Below, piece after piece: positions 24,023-36,175 of a stretch of 52,231 nt of DNA. Source of the stretch: Allobosea sp. TND4EK4 (lineage in GTDB: Bacteria; Pseudomonadota; Alphaproteobacteria; Rhizobiales; Beijerinckiaceae). Below the pieces are notes generated by a model. It saw only the letters and a list, made by a program, of their open reading frames with translations, did not search any database and was not told the origin of the DNA. Position 1 is the first letter of the stretch; each line of letters opens with the position of its first letter. The translations under genes and the position numbers were made by a program. The stretch spans positions 1-52,231 of the forward strand of contig NZ_FTMO01000022.1 in NCBI RefSeq assembly GCF_900156025.1, given 5' to 3'.

Positions 24023-25975
24023 ATGACCGCTCCGCTTTGGGAACCATCTCCTGACAGAATCGCCTCCGAACCGATGACGGCCTTCATGCGCCGTGCAGCT
24101 GAAGTATCCGGGAGGCCTATTGTCGACTACGCTGCGCTACACCGATGGTCGGTCGAGGACCGGGACGCCTTCTGGAGTCTGATTTGGGATTTCTGCGGTG
24201 TCATCGGCGAAAAGGGAACCCGCGTTCTTCAGGATGGAGCCGCAATGCGCGGCGCGCGGTTCTTCCCCGACGCCCGGTTGAACTTTGCCGAGAACCTGTT
24301 GCGCCGCCGCGGTAGCTCCGACGCGATTATATTCCGCGGAGAGAATAAGGTCGCTCGCCGCTGGTCCTGGGACGAACTTGCGGCCATGATGTCGCGCATC
24401 CGCCAGCTATTCGAGGCCCATGGCGTTAAGGCAGGCGACCGTGTCGCTGGGATGATGCCAAACATGCCGGAGACCGTGGCGGCCATGCTCGCTACCGCGT
24501 CACTGGGCGCGGTCTGGTCATCCTGCTCGCCCGATTTCGGCTCACAGGGCGTGCTCGATCGCTTCAGGCAGATCGAGCCGGTGATATTCATCGCTCCGGA
24601 CGGGTACTGGTACGCCGGCAAGCAGAATGACGTGTCGGCCAAGGTCAAAGAGATCGCGACAAAGCTGCCATCGGTCCGCGCGACTATCATCGTCGACTAT
24701 CTCGGCACGGCGCGGCAGGTGGCACCCACCATCCCCGGCGCGATGTCGCTGGAGGACGCAATAGCTCCCTACACGACGAAGACGATCGATTTCGCGCGAC
24801 AGCCCTTCGACCACCCCCTCTATATCCTGTTCTCATCAGGCACCACCGGCATTCCAAAATGCATCGTGCATTCGGCGGGCGGCACGCTGATCCAGCATCT
24901 CAAGGAGCAAAAGCTGCATGCCGGCGTGCTGCCGGGGGAGCGCTTCTTCTGGTTCGCCACTTGCAGCTGGATGATGTGGAACTGGTTGGTATCAAACCTC
25001 GCCAGCGAGGCGACCCTGCTGCTTTATGATGGCTCGCCGTTCTATCCGCAGGCCAACGCAATGTTCGATTACGCCGAAGCCGAAAAAATGACCTATTTCG
25101 GCACCTCTGCCAAATATATCGATGCGGTGCGCAAGGCCGAGTTAAACCCGAAAAAGACCCATGATCTTTCGAGCCTGAAAGCTATCCTTTCGACCGGCTC
25201 GGCTTTGGCGCCGGACAGTTTCACCTATGTTTATTCGCACATCAAGGACGATGTTCACCTAGCCTCTGTCTCCGGCGGAACGGACATTGTGGCCTCTTTC
25301 GTCACAGGCATTCCAACCGAGCCAGTGTGGATCGGCGAAATCCAGGGACCTGCCCTCGGCATGGCTGTCGATGTTTGGAACGATGACGGGTGTCCGGTAC
25401 GCGGCGAAAAGGGCGAGCTGGTCTGTACCGCAGCGTTTCCTTCGATGCCGATCGGCTTTTGGAACGACCCCGATGGCGCGAAGTATCGATCAGCTTATTT
25501 CGAGCGGTTCGACCAGATCTGGTGCCACGGCGACTTCGCTGAATGGACACAGCGCGGCGGCATGATCATCTATGGGCGCTCCGATGCCACTTTGAACCCG
25601 GGGGGCGTCCGCATCGGCACTGCGGAAATCTACAATCAAGTCGAGCAGCTCGAGGAAATCGTCGAGGCGCTCTGCGTCGGGCAAAGCTGGGAAGACGATG
25701 TCCGCGTCGTCCTGTTCGTGCGCCTTGCAGCGGGTGTTTCGTTGGATTCAGCGCTGACTCAGAAAATCCAGACCCAGATCCGCACCGGCGCGAGCCCACG
25801 GCATGTCCCCGCCCGCATCGTCGCCGTTGCCGACATCCCCCGCACTAAATCGGGAAAGGTCACAGAATTGGTGGTTCGCGACCTTATCCACGGCCGCATG
25901 GTGACGAACAAGGATGCGCTGGCAAATCCGGAGGCACTGGACTTGTTCGTGAATCTGCCAGAGCTTCAAACATGA
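24023..25975 (+). CDS. Acetoacetyl-CoA synthetase
   Basis: AMP-forming acetoacetate:CoA ligase of 650 residues, a length and layout typical of the AACS group of the ANL superfamily. Motifs: GAVWSSCSPDFGSQGVLDRF, which is diagnostic of AACS, LFSSGTTGIPKCIVHSAGG (P-loop), FFWFATCSWMMWNWLVSNLA, VSGGTDIVASFV, WCHGDFAEW, and the lid Lys in PRTKSGKVTELVVRD. It would turn the acetoacetate released by HMG-CoA lyase into acetoacetyl-CoA for the adjacent thiolase. The ATG at 24023 follows GGGACAACC-type spacing after the thiolase stop; the two genes form one rightward unit. Confidence 0.93.
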   Translation: MTAPLWEPSPDRIASEPMTAFMRRAAEVSGRPIVDYAALHRWSVEDRDAFWSLIWDFCGVIGEKGTRVLQDGAAMRGARFFPDARLNFAENLLRRRGSSDAIIFRGENKVARRWSWDELAAMMSRIRQLFEAHGVKAGDRVAGMMPNMPETVAAMLATASLGAVWSSCSPDFGSQGVLDRFRQIEPVIFIAPDGYWYAGKQNDVSAKVKEIATKLPSVRATIIVDYLGTARQVAPTIPGAMSLEDAIAPYTTKTIDFARQPFDHPLYILFSSGTTGIPKCIVHSAGGTLIQHLKEQKLHAGVLPGERFFWFATCSWMMWNWLVSNLASEATLLLYDGSPFYPQANAMFDYAEAEKMTYFGTSAKYIDAVRKAELNPKKTHDLSSLKAILSTGSALAPDSFTYVYSHIKDDVHLASVSGGTDIVASFVTGIPTEPVWIGEIQGPALGMAVDVWNDDGCPVRGEKGELVCTAAFPSMPIGFWNDPDGAKYRSAYFERFDQIWCHGDFAEWTQRGGMIIYGRSDATLNPGGVRIGTAEIYNQVEQLEEIVEALCVGQSWEDDVRVVLFVRLAAGVSLDSALTQKIQTQIRTGASPRHVPARIVAVADIPRTKSGKVTELVVRDLIHGRMVTNKDALANPEALDLFVNLPELQT

Positions 25976-26180
25976 ATCATGTCATGAGAACGATACGACA
26001 CGCCTTGCCCTGAGGCTCAGCTGATCCAGCTTTGCAAAGGAGGCCTAAGGCAACCCCAACCGGCCATCACAACACACAACGCAATTATGCTGCGGAGAAC
26101 TGGGTTTCGTGGGAAAAGCTTGGTGGCATCATACCGGCTTCCTTCAAGATCGCCTTTTGGAGGCCAATTTGGACGACCGG

Positions 26181-26279
26181 ATCGGCTTTTTGGATTCTGA
26201 ATGGGAATTGATCGACCCGTTACTGCCGCATGAGCGCAGGCGCGGATGCCAACCGCTCCTGCGTTGCCTGGCAGCATGA
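26181..26279 (+). pseudogene. IS5-family transposase N-terminal relic
   Basis: In frame, the plus strand reads IGFLDSEWELIDPLLPHERRRGCQP and then hits a stop. This is the N-terminal SEWxLIxPLLPxERxRG motif of IS5-type transposases, and it resembles GEEWALIGPLLPAERGRG in the intact element at 37684-38529. Only about 30 codons survive, with no start and no catalytic residues. Confidence 0.6.
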
Positions 26280-26380
26280 GAATCCACGGCAAAGCTGGCC
26301 GAGGCGCAGTTATCGAGCGCCTCGGCCAGCTTTGCATCAGACAGATCACACCGGACCAACGGCAACAATGCCTTGAACAC
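26273..26380 (-). pseudogene. IS5/IS1182-type transposase fragment
   Basis: The minus strand encodes VFKALLPLVRCDLSDAKLAE followed by ALDNCASASF, the degenerate form of the FKALLLQxxYDLSDxxLxEALxDRxSFRRF block found near the N-terminus of many IS5/IS1182 transposases. Similarity stops after about 30 residues. It abuts the plus-strand relic, so two elements were rearranged here. Confidence 0.55.
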
Positions 26381-26412
26381 CGCAGAGGCGGCCCGGAAGG
26401 ACGGCGCCGGCC

Positions 26413-27357
26413 TTACTTGCCGGCTTTGGCGAGTTCGGCGTCGAGTTCCGGCAGGACGGTGAACAGGTCACCGACGAGGCCGTAATCGGCGATCTGGAAG
26501 ATCGGGGCTTCCTCGTCCTTGTTGATGGCGACGATGACCTTGGAGTCCTTCATGCCGGCGAGATGCTGGATGGCGCCAGAAATGCCGACCGCGATGTAGA
26601 GCTCGGGCGCCACGACCTTGCCGGTCTGGCCGACCTGCCAGTCGTTCGGGGCGTAGCCGGCATCGACCGCGGCGCGCGAGGCGCCCATCGCGGCGCCGAG
26701 CTTGTCGGCGACGGGCTCGATCACCTTGCCGAAATTCTCGGCGGAGGCCAGCGCGCGGCCGCCCGAGATGATGATCTTGGCCGAGGCCAGTTCCGGACGG
26801 TCGGACTTCGCGACCTCCTCGCCCTTGAAGGACGAGTTGCCGGGGTTCTCGGCCGCCGAGACGCTCTCGACCGTAGCCGAGCCGCCTTCGCCCGCCGCCG
26901 CGAAGGAGGCGGTGCGGATGGTCAGCAGCTTCTTGGCGTCGGTCGACTGCACCGTCTGGATGGCGTTGCCGGCATAGACCGGGCGCTCGAAGGTGTCGGG
27001 CGAGACGATCGCGCTGACATCCGAGACCTGCATCACGTCGAGCAGGGCGGCGACGCGCGGCAGCACGTTCTTGCCGGTCGTGGTCGAGGGCGCGACGACG
27101 GCGTCGTAGCCGTCGGCGAGCTTGGCGATCAGCGCGGCGAGCGGCTCGGCCAGGGCATGGCCGTAAATCGCGTCATCGGCGAGCAGCACCTTCTCGACGC
27201 CGGCGAGCTTGGCGGCCGCATCGGCCGCGCCCTTGGCGCCCTCACCAGCGACGAGGATGTGGACGGGCGCGCCGAGCTTGGCGGCAGCCGTCAGCGCCTT
27301 GGCGGTCGCGTCCTTGACGGAGGCGTTGTCGTGTTCGGCGATCAGCAGCGTGGTCAT
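26413..27357 (-). CDS. etfA: Electron transfer flavoprotein alpha subunit
   Basis: FAD-binding subunit of ETF, 314 residues, which accepts electrons from acyl-CoA dehydrogenases and delivers them to ETF-ubiquinone oxidoreductase. The C-terminal FAD domain is unmistakable: [20 protein letters not shown], then [40 protein letters not shown] and [20 protein letters not shown]. Its ATG overlaps the etfB stop by one base (TGATG), so the two subunits are co-translated. It closes the leftward propionyl-CoA operon; only the relic region lies beyond. It would serve the acyl-CoA dehydrogenases of the island too. Confidence 0.97.
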   Translation of the reverse strand: MTTLLIAEHDNASVKDATAKALTAAAKLGAPVHILVAGEGAKGAADAAAKLAGVEKVLLADDAIYGHALAEPLAALIAKLADGYDAVVAPSTTTGKNVLPRVAALLDVMQVSDVSAIVSPDTFERPVYAGNAIQTVQSTDAKKLLTIRTASFAAAGEGGSATVESVSAAENPGNSSFKGEEVAKSDRPELASAKIIISGGRALASAENFGKVIEPVADKLGAAMGASRAAVDAGYAPNDWQVGQTGKVVAPELYIAVGISGAIQHLAGMKDSKVIVAINKDEEAPIFQIADYGLVGDLFTVLPELDAELAKAGK

Positions 27358-28103
27358 CAGATCACCCCGGCGGTCTTGAGCTTGGAGACGAGTTCGGCAG
27401 CATTGGCCACCTTGACGCCGGCGGAGCGGCCGGCGGGCTCGACCGTCTTCAGAACTTTCAGGCGCGGCGCGACATCGACGCCGAGCGCTTCGGCCGTGGT
27501 CTCGTCGAGCGGCTTCTTCTTCGCCTTCATGATGTTCGGCAACGAGGCATAGCGCGGCTCGTTGAGACGCAGGTCCGTGGTGACGATCGCCGGGAGCTTG
27601 AGCGAGACCGTCTGCAGGCCGCCATCGACCTCGCGGGTGACGTCGACCGAATCCGTGCCGAGCTCGACCTTCGAGGCGAAGGTTCCCTGGCCCCAGCCGA
27701 GGAGGGCGGCGAGCATCTGGCCGGTCTGGTTGCAGTCGTCGTCGATCGCCTGCTTGCCGAGGATGACGAGGCCGGGATTCTCCTGCTCGACGACCTTCTT
27801 CAGGAGCTTGGCGACGGCGAGCGGCTCGACGATCCCGTCGACCTTCACCAGGATGCCGCGATCGGCACCCATGGCGAGGCCGGTGCGGATCGTCTCGGCG
27901 GCCTGCGCCGGGCCGATCGAGACCACGATGACCTCAGTCGCCTTGCCGGCCTCCTTGAGGCGCAGCGCCTCCTCGACGGCGATCTCGTCGAACGGGTTCA
28001 TCGACATCTTGACGTTCGCGAGCTCGACGCCGGACCCGTCCGCTTTCACGCGGATCTTCACGTTGTAATCAACCACCCGCTTCACGGGCACCAAGATCTT
28101 CAT
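27357..28103 (-). CDS. etfB: Electron transfer flavoprotein beta subunit
   Basis: AMP-binding subunit of ETF, 248 residues. It begins [20 protein letters not shown] and shows [18 protein letters not shown], the VGxSIGP-like [20 protein letters not shown] and the ETF-beta signature region [20 protein letters not shown] followed by NIMKAKKKP. The ATG at 28103 is preceded by GGAGAA; a TTG codon immediately before could be misread as the start. It begins 12 bases after the mutB stop and overlaps etfA. The placement of etfBA behind mutB suggests one operon with the propionyl-CoA genes. Confidence 0.97.
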   Translation of the reverse strand: MKILVPVKRVVDYNVKIRVKADGSGVELANVKMSMNPFDEIAVEEALRLKEAGKATEVIVVSIGPAQAAETIRTGLAMGADRGILVKVDGIVEPLAVAKLLKKVVEQENPGLVILGKQAIDDDCNQTGQMLAALLGWGQGTFASKVELGTDSVDVTREVDGGLQTVSLKLPAIVTTDLRLNEPRYASLPNIMKAKKKPLDETTAEALGVDVAPRLKVLKTVEPAGRSAGVKVANAAELVSKLKTAGVI

Positions 28104-28115
28104 CAAAGTATTCTC

Positions 28116-30278
28116 CTACTCTGCCGCGGTTCGCTGGGCGTAGCCGAGGCGCTCGTTCAGTTCCTGCAGCAGCTTCTCGGCGGCGTCCGCAATGACCGTT
28201 CCGGGCGGGAAGATCGCCGAGGCGCCGGCTTCGATCAGCGCTTCGAAATCCTGCGGCGGGATGACGCCGCCGACGACGATCATGATGTCGGGCCGGCCGG
28301 CCTTGGCGAGCGCGGCCTTCAATTCCGGCACCAGCGTCAGATGCCCCGCCGCCAGCGACGAGACGCCGACGATATGCACGTCGTTCTCGACCGCCTGCCG
28401 CGCTGCTTCGTCGGGCGTTGCGAAAAGCGGGCCGATATCGACGTCGAAGCCGAGATCGGCGAAGGCCGAGGCGATGACCTTCTGGCCGCGATCGTGCCCG
28501 TCCTGGCCCATCTTGGCGACGAGGATGCGCGGGCGGCGCCCGTCCGCCTCCTCGAAGGCCTCGCACATCAATTGGACGCGCGTGACGGCTGGGTTCATCT
28601 CGCCGACCTCCCGCTTGTAGACCCCCGAGATCGCCTTGATCTCGGCCCGGTGGCGTCCGAAGACCTGTTCCATCGCCATGGAAATCTCGCCGACGGTGGC
28701 CTTGGCCCGGGCGGCCTTGACCGCAAGATCGAGCAGGTTGCCGTTGCCGGCCGCGCCATTGGTCAGTGCGGTCAGCGCAGCCTCGACCTCGGTCTCGTTC
28801 CGCTCCGCCTTGAGGCGTTTCAGCTTGTCGAGCTGCTGGGCGCGTACCGCGGCATTGTCGACCTTGAGCACGTCGATCGCCGCTTCGTTGTCGGGCTTGT
28901 AGCAGTTGACGCCGATGATCGCCTGCTGGCCGCCATCGATGCGCGCCTGCGTCTTGGCGGCGGCCTCCTCGATGCGCAGCTTCGGGATGCCGGCCTCGAT
29001 CGCCTTGGCCATGCCACCCAGTTTCTCGACCTCCTGGATATGGCCCCAGGCCTTCTCGGCGAGCTCGGCGGTCAGCCGCTCGACATAATAGGAGCCGCCC
29101 CAGGGATCGATGATCCGAGTCGTGCCGCTCTCCTGCTGCAGCAGAATCTGGGTGTTGCGGGCGATGCGGGCAGAGAAATCGGTCGGCAGCGCCAAGGCCT
29201 CGTCGAGCGCGTTGGTGTGCAGCGACTGGGTATGCCCCTGCGTCGCCGCCATCGCCTCGATCATCGTGCGTGGCACGTTGTTGAACACGTCCTGCGCCGT
29301 CAGCGACCAGCCGGATGTCTGGCAATGGGTGCGCAGCGGCAGCGACTTCTCGTTCTGCGCGCCGAAATCCTTGACGAGCTTGGCCCAGATCAGCCGGGCG
29401 GCGCGCATCTTGGCGACTTCCATGAAGAAGTTCATGCCGATGGCCCAGAAGAACGACAGGCGCGGCGCGAAGACGTCGACCGAAAGCCCAGCCCGCTGGC
29501 CGGCGCGGATATATTCGACGCCATCCGCCAGCGTGTAGCCGAGCTCGAGGTCCTGCGTCGCCCCAGCCTCCTGCATATGGTAGCCGGAGATCGAGATCGA
29601 ATTGAACTTCGGCATATTCGCCGAGGTGAAGGCGAAGATGTCGCCGATGATCCGCATCGAGGGCGAGGGCGGGTAGATATAGGTGTTGCGGACCATGAAC
29701 TCCTTGAGGATGTCGTTCTGGATGGTCCCCGAGAGCTTGGCCTGCGGCACGCCCTGTTCTTCCGCGGCGACGATATAGAGCGCCAGCACCGGCAGCACCG
29801 CGCCGTTCATCGTCATCGACACGCTCATCTGGTCGAGCGGGATGCCGGAGAACAGCGTGCGCATGTCGTAGATCGAGTCGATCGCGACACCGGCCATGCC
29901 GACATCGCCGGCGACGCGCGGATGGTCGGAATCATAGCCGCGATGCGTCGCAAGATCGAAGGCGACCGAGAGCCCCTTCTGCCCGGCGGCGAGGTTCCTC
30001 CGGTAGAAGGCGTTCGAATCCTCGGCCGTGGAGAAGCCGGCATATTGCCGGATCGTCCAGGGCTGGTTGACATACATGGTCGGGTAGGGGCCGCGCAGAT
30101 AGGGCGCGACGCCGGGCAGCGTCTCGACGAAGGGCAGGCCGTCACGGTCGGCGGCGGTGTAGACCGGCTTGACCGGGATATCCTCGGGCGTCTGCCAACT
30201 CTCGCCCGTGGGCAACGCGCTGGCGGCGGGGCGAGCCCCGGCAAAGGCGAGCTTCGTGAAATCCGGGATCGCGGTCAT
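28116..30278 (-). CDS. mutB: Methylmalonyl-CoA mutase large (catalytic) subunit
   Basis: Adenosylcobalamin-dependent mutase that converts methylmalonyl-CoA to succinyl-CoA, 720 residues. The substrate barrel shows [20 protein letters not shown], the [19 protein letters not shown] segment and [20 protein letters not shown]. The C-terminal cobalamin domain has the DxHxxG motif as [11 protein letters not shown] (His about 595), with [11 protein letters not shown] and [11 protein letters not shown] following. The frame runs to 30314, but the family start is the ATG at 30278, which overlaps the mutA stop as ATGA. No GTPase chaperone (MeaB) gene is visible nearby. Confidence 0.97.
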   Translation of the reverse strand: MTAIPDFTKLAFAGARPAASALPTGESWQTPEDIPVKPVYTAADRDGLPFVETLPGVAPYLRGPYPTMYVNQPWTIRQYAGFSTAEDSNAFYRRNLAAGQKGLSVAFDLATHRGYDSDHPRVAGDVGMAGVAIDSIYDMRTLFSGIPLDQMSVSMTMNGAVLPVLALYIVAAEEQGVPQAKLSGTIQNDILKEFMVRNTYIYPPSPSMRIIGDIFAFTSANMPKFNSISISGYHMQEAGATQDLELGYTLADGVEYIRAGQRAGLSVDVFAPRLSFFWAIGMNFFMEVAKMRAARLIWAKLVKDFGAQNEKSLPLRTHCQTSGWSLTAQDVFNNVPRTMIEAMAATQGHTQSLHTNALDEALALPTDFSARIARNTQILLQQESGTTRIIDPWGGSYYVERLTAELAEKAWGHIQEVEKLGGMAKAIEAGIPKLRIEEAAAKTQARIDGGQQAIIGVNCYKPDNEAAIDVLKVDNAAVRAQQLDKLKRLKAERNETEVEAALTALTNGAAGNGNLLDLAVKAARAKATVGEISMAMEQVFGRHRAEIKAISGVYKREVGEMNPAVTRVQLMCEAFEEADGRRPRILVAKMGQDGHDRGQKVIASAFADLGFDVDIGPLFATPDEAARQAVENDVHIVGVSSLAAGHLTLVPELKAALAKAGRPDIMIVVGGVIPPQDFEALIEAGASAIFPPGTVIADAAEKLLQELNERLGYAQRTAAE

Positions 30279-32256
30279 GACTGACTCCCGCTTCGGGCGA
30301 ATGCCTGTGCCCATTCAAGAGCTTCAGGTGCATCGCAGCCCGTAAAAATCGTCCAAGTTACCCCGCTCTTTTTCAGCCGTTGGCCGTCTTCCGGCCGGCC
30401 GGCGAGCCAGACGGTGGCGCCGGCCGTGGCGAGAGCCTCGGCAGCCGCCGCGCCCTCGGCGGCATAGGCCGCATCCGAGCCGCAGAGGCAGGCGAGCTTC
30501 GCGCCCGAGGCACGGAAGGCGCCCACAAGCGCATCGAGATCGGTCACGCCCTCCTTGGCAAAGCCGTCGCCGCTAGAGGCCGCCAGACCGCCCGCCTCGA
30601 ACAGATTGCGGGCGAAGCCGGCCTGCGCGGTGAAATCGGCGATCGGGCCTAGCGTCGCCAGGAAGACGGCCGGGCGCTTCGGCTGGGCGTCGGCCTTGTC
30701 GCGCAGCGCCTCGAACGGCTCCGCCAGCCGGAGCGAGGGCAGCCGCTCCGCACGCAAGCCGTCAGCGGGTCCGGCCAGAGCGTCGGCACGGCCGGCGCCG
30801 TCGACGAAGGAGCGGATGATCTCGCCCTGGTTGCGCTCGGCCAGGCTGCCCTGCACGCGCTTGCCGTCGAGCTTGACCGGCGCGACGGCGAGCACCTTGG
30901 CGATTTCCTCGCGGATATTCGGGAATTCGCTAGTTCCGGTGATCGGTTCGCGACGCGTGGCCACGGCCTTGGCGCGAGCGGCGCGCTGTTCGGCGAGCAC
31001 CTTCTGGAGATGGCCTTCGACCAGGGACGCGACGATGCCGCCGAGATTGCCGCTGCGCCGCCGCTCGATCTCCTGGAAAGCCTGCCAGCCTTGTTCGCAA
31101 AGCGCCTGCGTCAGTGTCTCGAAGCCGCCAGCGCCGGCGGCGGGATCAGCGACGCGCCAGAGATTGCTCTCCTCCAGCAGGATGAGCTGGGTGTTGCGGG
31201 CGACGCGGCGCGCGAAGGCATCGGGCAGGCCGAGCGCGGCGGTGAAGGGCTGGACGGCGATCGAATCGGCACCGCCGACCCCGGCCGCGAATGCGGCGAC
31301 GGTGCCGCGCAGCAGGTTGACGTTCGGATCGCGCTTCGTCAGCGAGCGCCAGGCGGTCTCGGCATGGATGCGGGCCGGCTTCGGCGTCAGGCCGCAGGCT
31401 TGCTGGATGCGGTTCCAGAGCAGGCGGGCGGCCCGGAATTTCGCCACCGTCAGGAACTCGTCGGTATCCGCGACCAGCGTGAAAGCCAGCGCATCGCGCG
31501 CCTCGGACAGGGGCATGCCCTGCATTTCGAGCGTACGCAGATAGGCGACGGCGGTCGCGAGCACTGCGCCGAGTTCCTGCGCCTCGCTAGCGCCAGCCTC
31601 GTGATAGGGGCGGCTGTCGACTTCGATGAACGGCCCGGCGAAGCCGCGCTCCTTCAGCGTGCGGATCGTCGCCGCCAGCCGGCGGCCCAGCTCCGGCCAG
31701 GGCGCGGCGAGCGTGCCGCGGCCGGCGAAGACGCCGATCGGATCGAGGCCGAAGGAGACCGAGAGCTCGCTCGGCGCATGGCCGCGCTTCTGGATCAGGG
31801 CGGCGAGCAGGAGGGCGTTGATACGGGCCTGCGGGGCAGGGTCGAGCCGCAGATGGATCAGGTCCAGCATCATGCCCTGCAGCGCGGTATCGAGCGCCGC
31901 GACATCGTCGGCGAGAAGGCCGTAGCCGCGGGCTGCCTGCGCGCCGGCAAAGCTGATCGTCAGGGTGTCGGCTCCTCCCTCAAGATCGGCGAGGGCCAGC
32001 GTGCGTGCCTCGCTCGGCTTCGGGTGATCAAGCCGGGCAGCGACTTGCCAGCGCCCGGCCTCGGCCCGCAGGGCGCGTTGGGGCGCGGCGGCGGCAAGAT
32101 AGAGCGGCTCGATGCGAATGCCGTCGGCAGTGCGCCCAACGAGCTTCTTCTCGAAATCGGCGCCTTTCAGGACCTTGTCGACCGCTGCACGCCACGCGTC
32201 ATGAGACGGCGCCGCGAAAGCGTCGAGATAGGGAAGGTCGGATGGAGCAGCCGAGT

Positions 32257-32260
<4 letters not shown>
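30275..32260 (-). CDS. mutA: Methylmalonyl-CoA mutase small subunit
   Basis: Structural beta subunit of the heterodimeric mutase, 661 residues. It keeps the mutase barrel pattern (for example GDPIGVFA-like [40 protein letters not shown] and [16 protein letters not shown]) but the C-terminal domain lacks the DxHxxG cobalamin motif, as expected for this subunit. The ATG at 32260 overlaps the pccA stop (ATGA) and its stop overlaps the mutB start (ATGA), so pccA, mutA and mutB are translationally coupled. Confidence 0.95.
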
Positions 32261-34257
<1,997 letters not shown>

Positions 34258-34300
34258 GCGCTGGTCTTCTTCAACTAAGGAAATCAACAAGAGGTCGAAC

Positions 34301-34519
34301 TCAGCTCAGGTCGCCACGCCCGCTCTGTGAGAGATAGCGTGATCGGCTCATCTGGTTTTCAGCCGCGGGGTCCAAGCTGCTCGCGAGCCAGAGGAGCTCG
34401 GACACTTCATCGAGCATGTCTGCGGCCTGACGTGGGTCCGATGCCCGGTCGACCACCTCGATCAGCCTCTCCGCCAAGTTTTCGACGTTTGCCTCAGGGA
34501 CGGGGTGACGATCGGTCAT
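34301..34519 (-). CDS. Small conserved-looking protein between pccB and pccA
   Basis: A 72-codon frame starting MTDRHPVPEANVENLAERL, acidic and mostly helical, with DRASDPRQAADMLDEVSELL in the middle and no membrane segment or metal motif. I do not recognise a family. The ATG at 34519 has GAGG six bases upstream; an ATG four codons earlier (34531), two bases from the pccB stop, is the alternative. Its position inside a tightly packed operon, the clean ribosome-binding site and the balanced amino acid composition argue that it is real. It may assist the carboxylase, but nothing in the sequence shows that. Confidence 0.6.
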   Translation of the reverse strand: MTDRHPVPEANVENLAERLIEVVDRASDPRQAADMLDEVSELLWLASSLDPAAENQMSRSRYLSQSGRGDLS

Positions 34520-34532
34520 CGGCTGCCTCATC

Positions 34533-36062
34533 TCAGAGCGGAATGTTGTCGTGCTTACGCCAGGGGCGTTCGACGCTCTTGGTGCGGAGCATGGCGAGTG
34601 CCCGGGCGATGCGGCGGCGGGTCGAGTGCGGCATGATCACCTCGTCGATATAGCCGCGCTCGGCCGCGACGAAGGGCGACATGAAGCGGTCTTCGTATTC
34701 CTTGGTCTGGCGCGCGATGGTTTCGGCGTCGCCACCGCGGAAGATGATCTCGACCGCGCCCTTGGCGCCCATCACCGCGATCTGCGCCGTCGGCCAGGCA
34801 TAGTTCACATCGGCGCCGATATGCTTCGAGGCCATCACGTCATAGGCCCCGCCGAAGGCCTTGCGCGTGATGATCGTGACCAGCGGCACGGTGCATTCGC
34901 TATAGGCGAAGAGCAGCTTGGCGCCATGCTTGATCAGCCCGCCATATTCCTGCGCCGTGCCGGGCAGGAAGCCGGGAACGTCGACGAGCGAGACGATCGG
35001 GATCTCGAAGGCGTCGCAATAGCGCACGAAGCGGGCGGCCTTGCGCGAGGCGTCGGAGTCGAGCACGCCGGCCAGCACCATCGGCTGGTTGGCGACGATG
35101 CCGACGGTGCGGCCTTCGACGCGGCCGAAGCCGGTGACGATATTGCCGGCATAGGCCTGCTGGATCTCGAAGAAGTCGCCCTCGTCGACCGTCTTCAGGA
35201 TCAGCTCCTTGATATCGTAGGGCTTGTTCGGATTGTCCGGAACCAGCGTGTCGAGGCTCATGTCGACGCGATCGGGCACGTCGAAGGACGGCCATTCCGG
35301 CACGCCGGCCGTGTTGTTGGCGGGCAGGAAGTCGAGCAGGCGGCGCACCTGCAGCAGCGCCTCGACATCGTTCTCGAAGGAGCCGTCGGCGACCGAGGAC
35401 TTGGAGGTATGGACCTTGGCGCCGCCGAGCTCCTCGGAGGTCACCGTCTCGTTGGTGACGGTCTTCACCACCTCCGGACCGGTGACGAACATGTAGGAGG
35501 TGTCGCGGACCATGAAGATGAAGTCGGTCATCGCCGGGGAATAGACGTCGCCACCGGCGCAGGGGCCCATGATCACCGAGATCTGGGGAATGACGCCCGA
35601 AGCCTGCACATTCCGCTTGAAGACCTCGCCATAGCCGCCGAGCGCCGCGACGCCCTCCTGGATGCGGGCGCCGCCGGCATCGAACAGGCCGACGATCGGC
35701 GCGCGCATCTTCAGCGCCATGTCCTGGATCTTGATGATCTTCTGGGCGTGGGTCTCGGAGAGCGAGCCGCCGAAGACGGTGAAGTCCTTGGAGAAGACGA
35801 AGACGGTGCGGCCGTTGACGGTGCCCCAGCCGGTGACGACGCCGTCGCCGGGGATCTTCTCGGCCTTGTCCATGCCGAAATCGACGGCGCGATGCTGCAC
35901 GAACATGTCGAACTCCTCGAAGGAGTCCTTGTCGAGCAGGAGCACGATGCGTTCGCGGGCGGTGAGCTTGCCGCGCTTGTGCTGCGCCTCGATGCGTCGC
36001 TCGCCGCCGCCCTTGCGGGCGCCCTCGCGGCGGGTTTCGAGCTGTTCGAGGATGTCCTTCAT
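34533..36062 (-). CDS. pccB: Propionyl-CoA carboxylase beta subunit
   Basis: Carboxyltransferase subunit of 509 residues. It opens [20 protein letters not shown], then [63 protein letters not shown]-like [18 protein letters not shown] and the second oxyanion block [18 protein letters not shown]. The FGGAYDVM version marks the PCC group. An upstream open stretch reaches 36272 but the family start is the ATG at 36062. It is the first gene of the leftward propionyl-CoA operon, divergent from the PccR-type regulator, with operator-like repeats in between. Confidence 0.96.
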   Translation of the reverse strand: MKDILEQLETRREGARKGGGERRIEAQHKRGKLTARERIVLLLDKDSFEEFDMFVQHRAVDFGMDKAEKIPGDGVVTGWGTVNGRTVFVFSKDFTVFGGSLSETHAQKIIKIQDMALKMRAPIVGLFDAGGARIQEGVAALGGYGEVFKRNVQASGVIPQISVIMGPCAGGDVYSPAMTDFIFMVRDTSYMFVTGPEVVKTVTNETVTSEELGGAKVHTSKSSVADGSFENDVEALLQVRRLLDFLPANNTAGVPEWPSFDVPDRVDMSLDTLVPDNPNKPYDIKELILKTVDEGDFFEIQQAYAGNIVTGFGRVEGRTVGIVANQPMVLAGVLDSDASRKAARFVRYCDAFEIPIVSLVDVPGFLPGTAQEYGGLIKHGAKLLFAYSECTVPLVTIITRKAFGGAYDVMASKHIGADVNYAWPTAQIAVMGAKGAVEIIFRGGDAETIARQTKEYEDRFMSPFVAAERGYIDEVIMPHSTRRRIARALAMLRTKSVERPWRKHDNIPL

Positions 36063-36142
36063 GGCATAATCGCAGTCCGGCAGTGGTACGTTTCGCCTGA
36101 AATAGGGCACGCGGCGTTGCTCGTCTCGGCAATCCGTGCCAA

Positions 36143-36175
36143 TTTGCAAAATTGCGAAACAGGCAAATTTGCAAA
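36143..36175. promoter_or_regulatory. PccR-type operator between pccB and its regulator
   Basis: TTTGCAAA occurs at 36143-36150 and again at 36168-36175, with a related TTGCGAAA at 36152-36159 between them; GCAAATTTGC at 36163-36172 is a perfect 10-base palindrome. From memory, PccR of Rhodobacter sphaeroides binds paired TTTGCAAA half-sites near its own gene and pccB. The last half-site touches the regulator start codon, which suggests autorepression as well as control of pccB. Confidence 0.7.

Larger units (their letters stand above)
25976..26412. other. Boundary region with transposase relics
   Basis: 437 bases between the convergent acetoacetyl-CoA synthetase and etfA genes. Two abutting transposase fragments in opposite orientation (26181-26279 plus and 26273-26380 minus) are listed separately. 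The remaining sequence shows nothing recognisable; a lone TTTGCAAA at 26031-26038 is probably chance. Confidence 0.6.

Noticed and set aside
26031..26038. TTTGCAAA near the acetoacetyl-CoA synthetase stop, as a PccR site
   Set aside because: Single half-site, not near a promoter; one chance occurrence of an 8-mer is expected in a window of this size.
28341..30284. 647-codon open frame on the plus strand opposite mutB
   Set aside because: It is antisense to a clearly recognisable methylmalonyl-CoA mutase gene; the His/Arg/Asp-rich translation is typical of the complementary strand of GC3-biased coding DNA, with no domain or ribosome-binding site.
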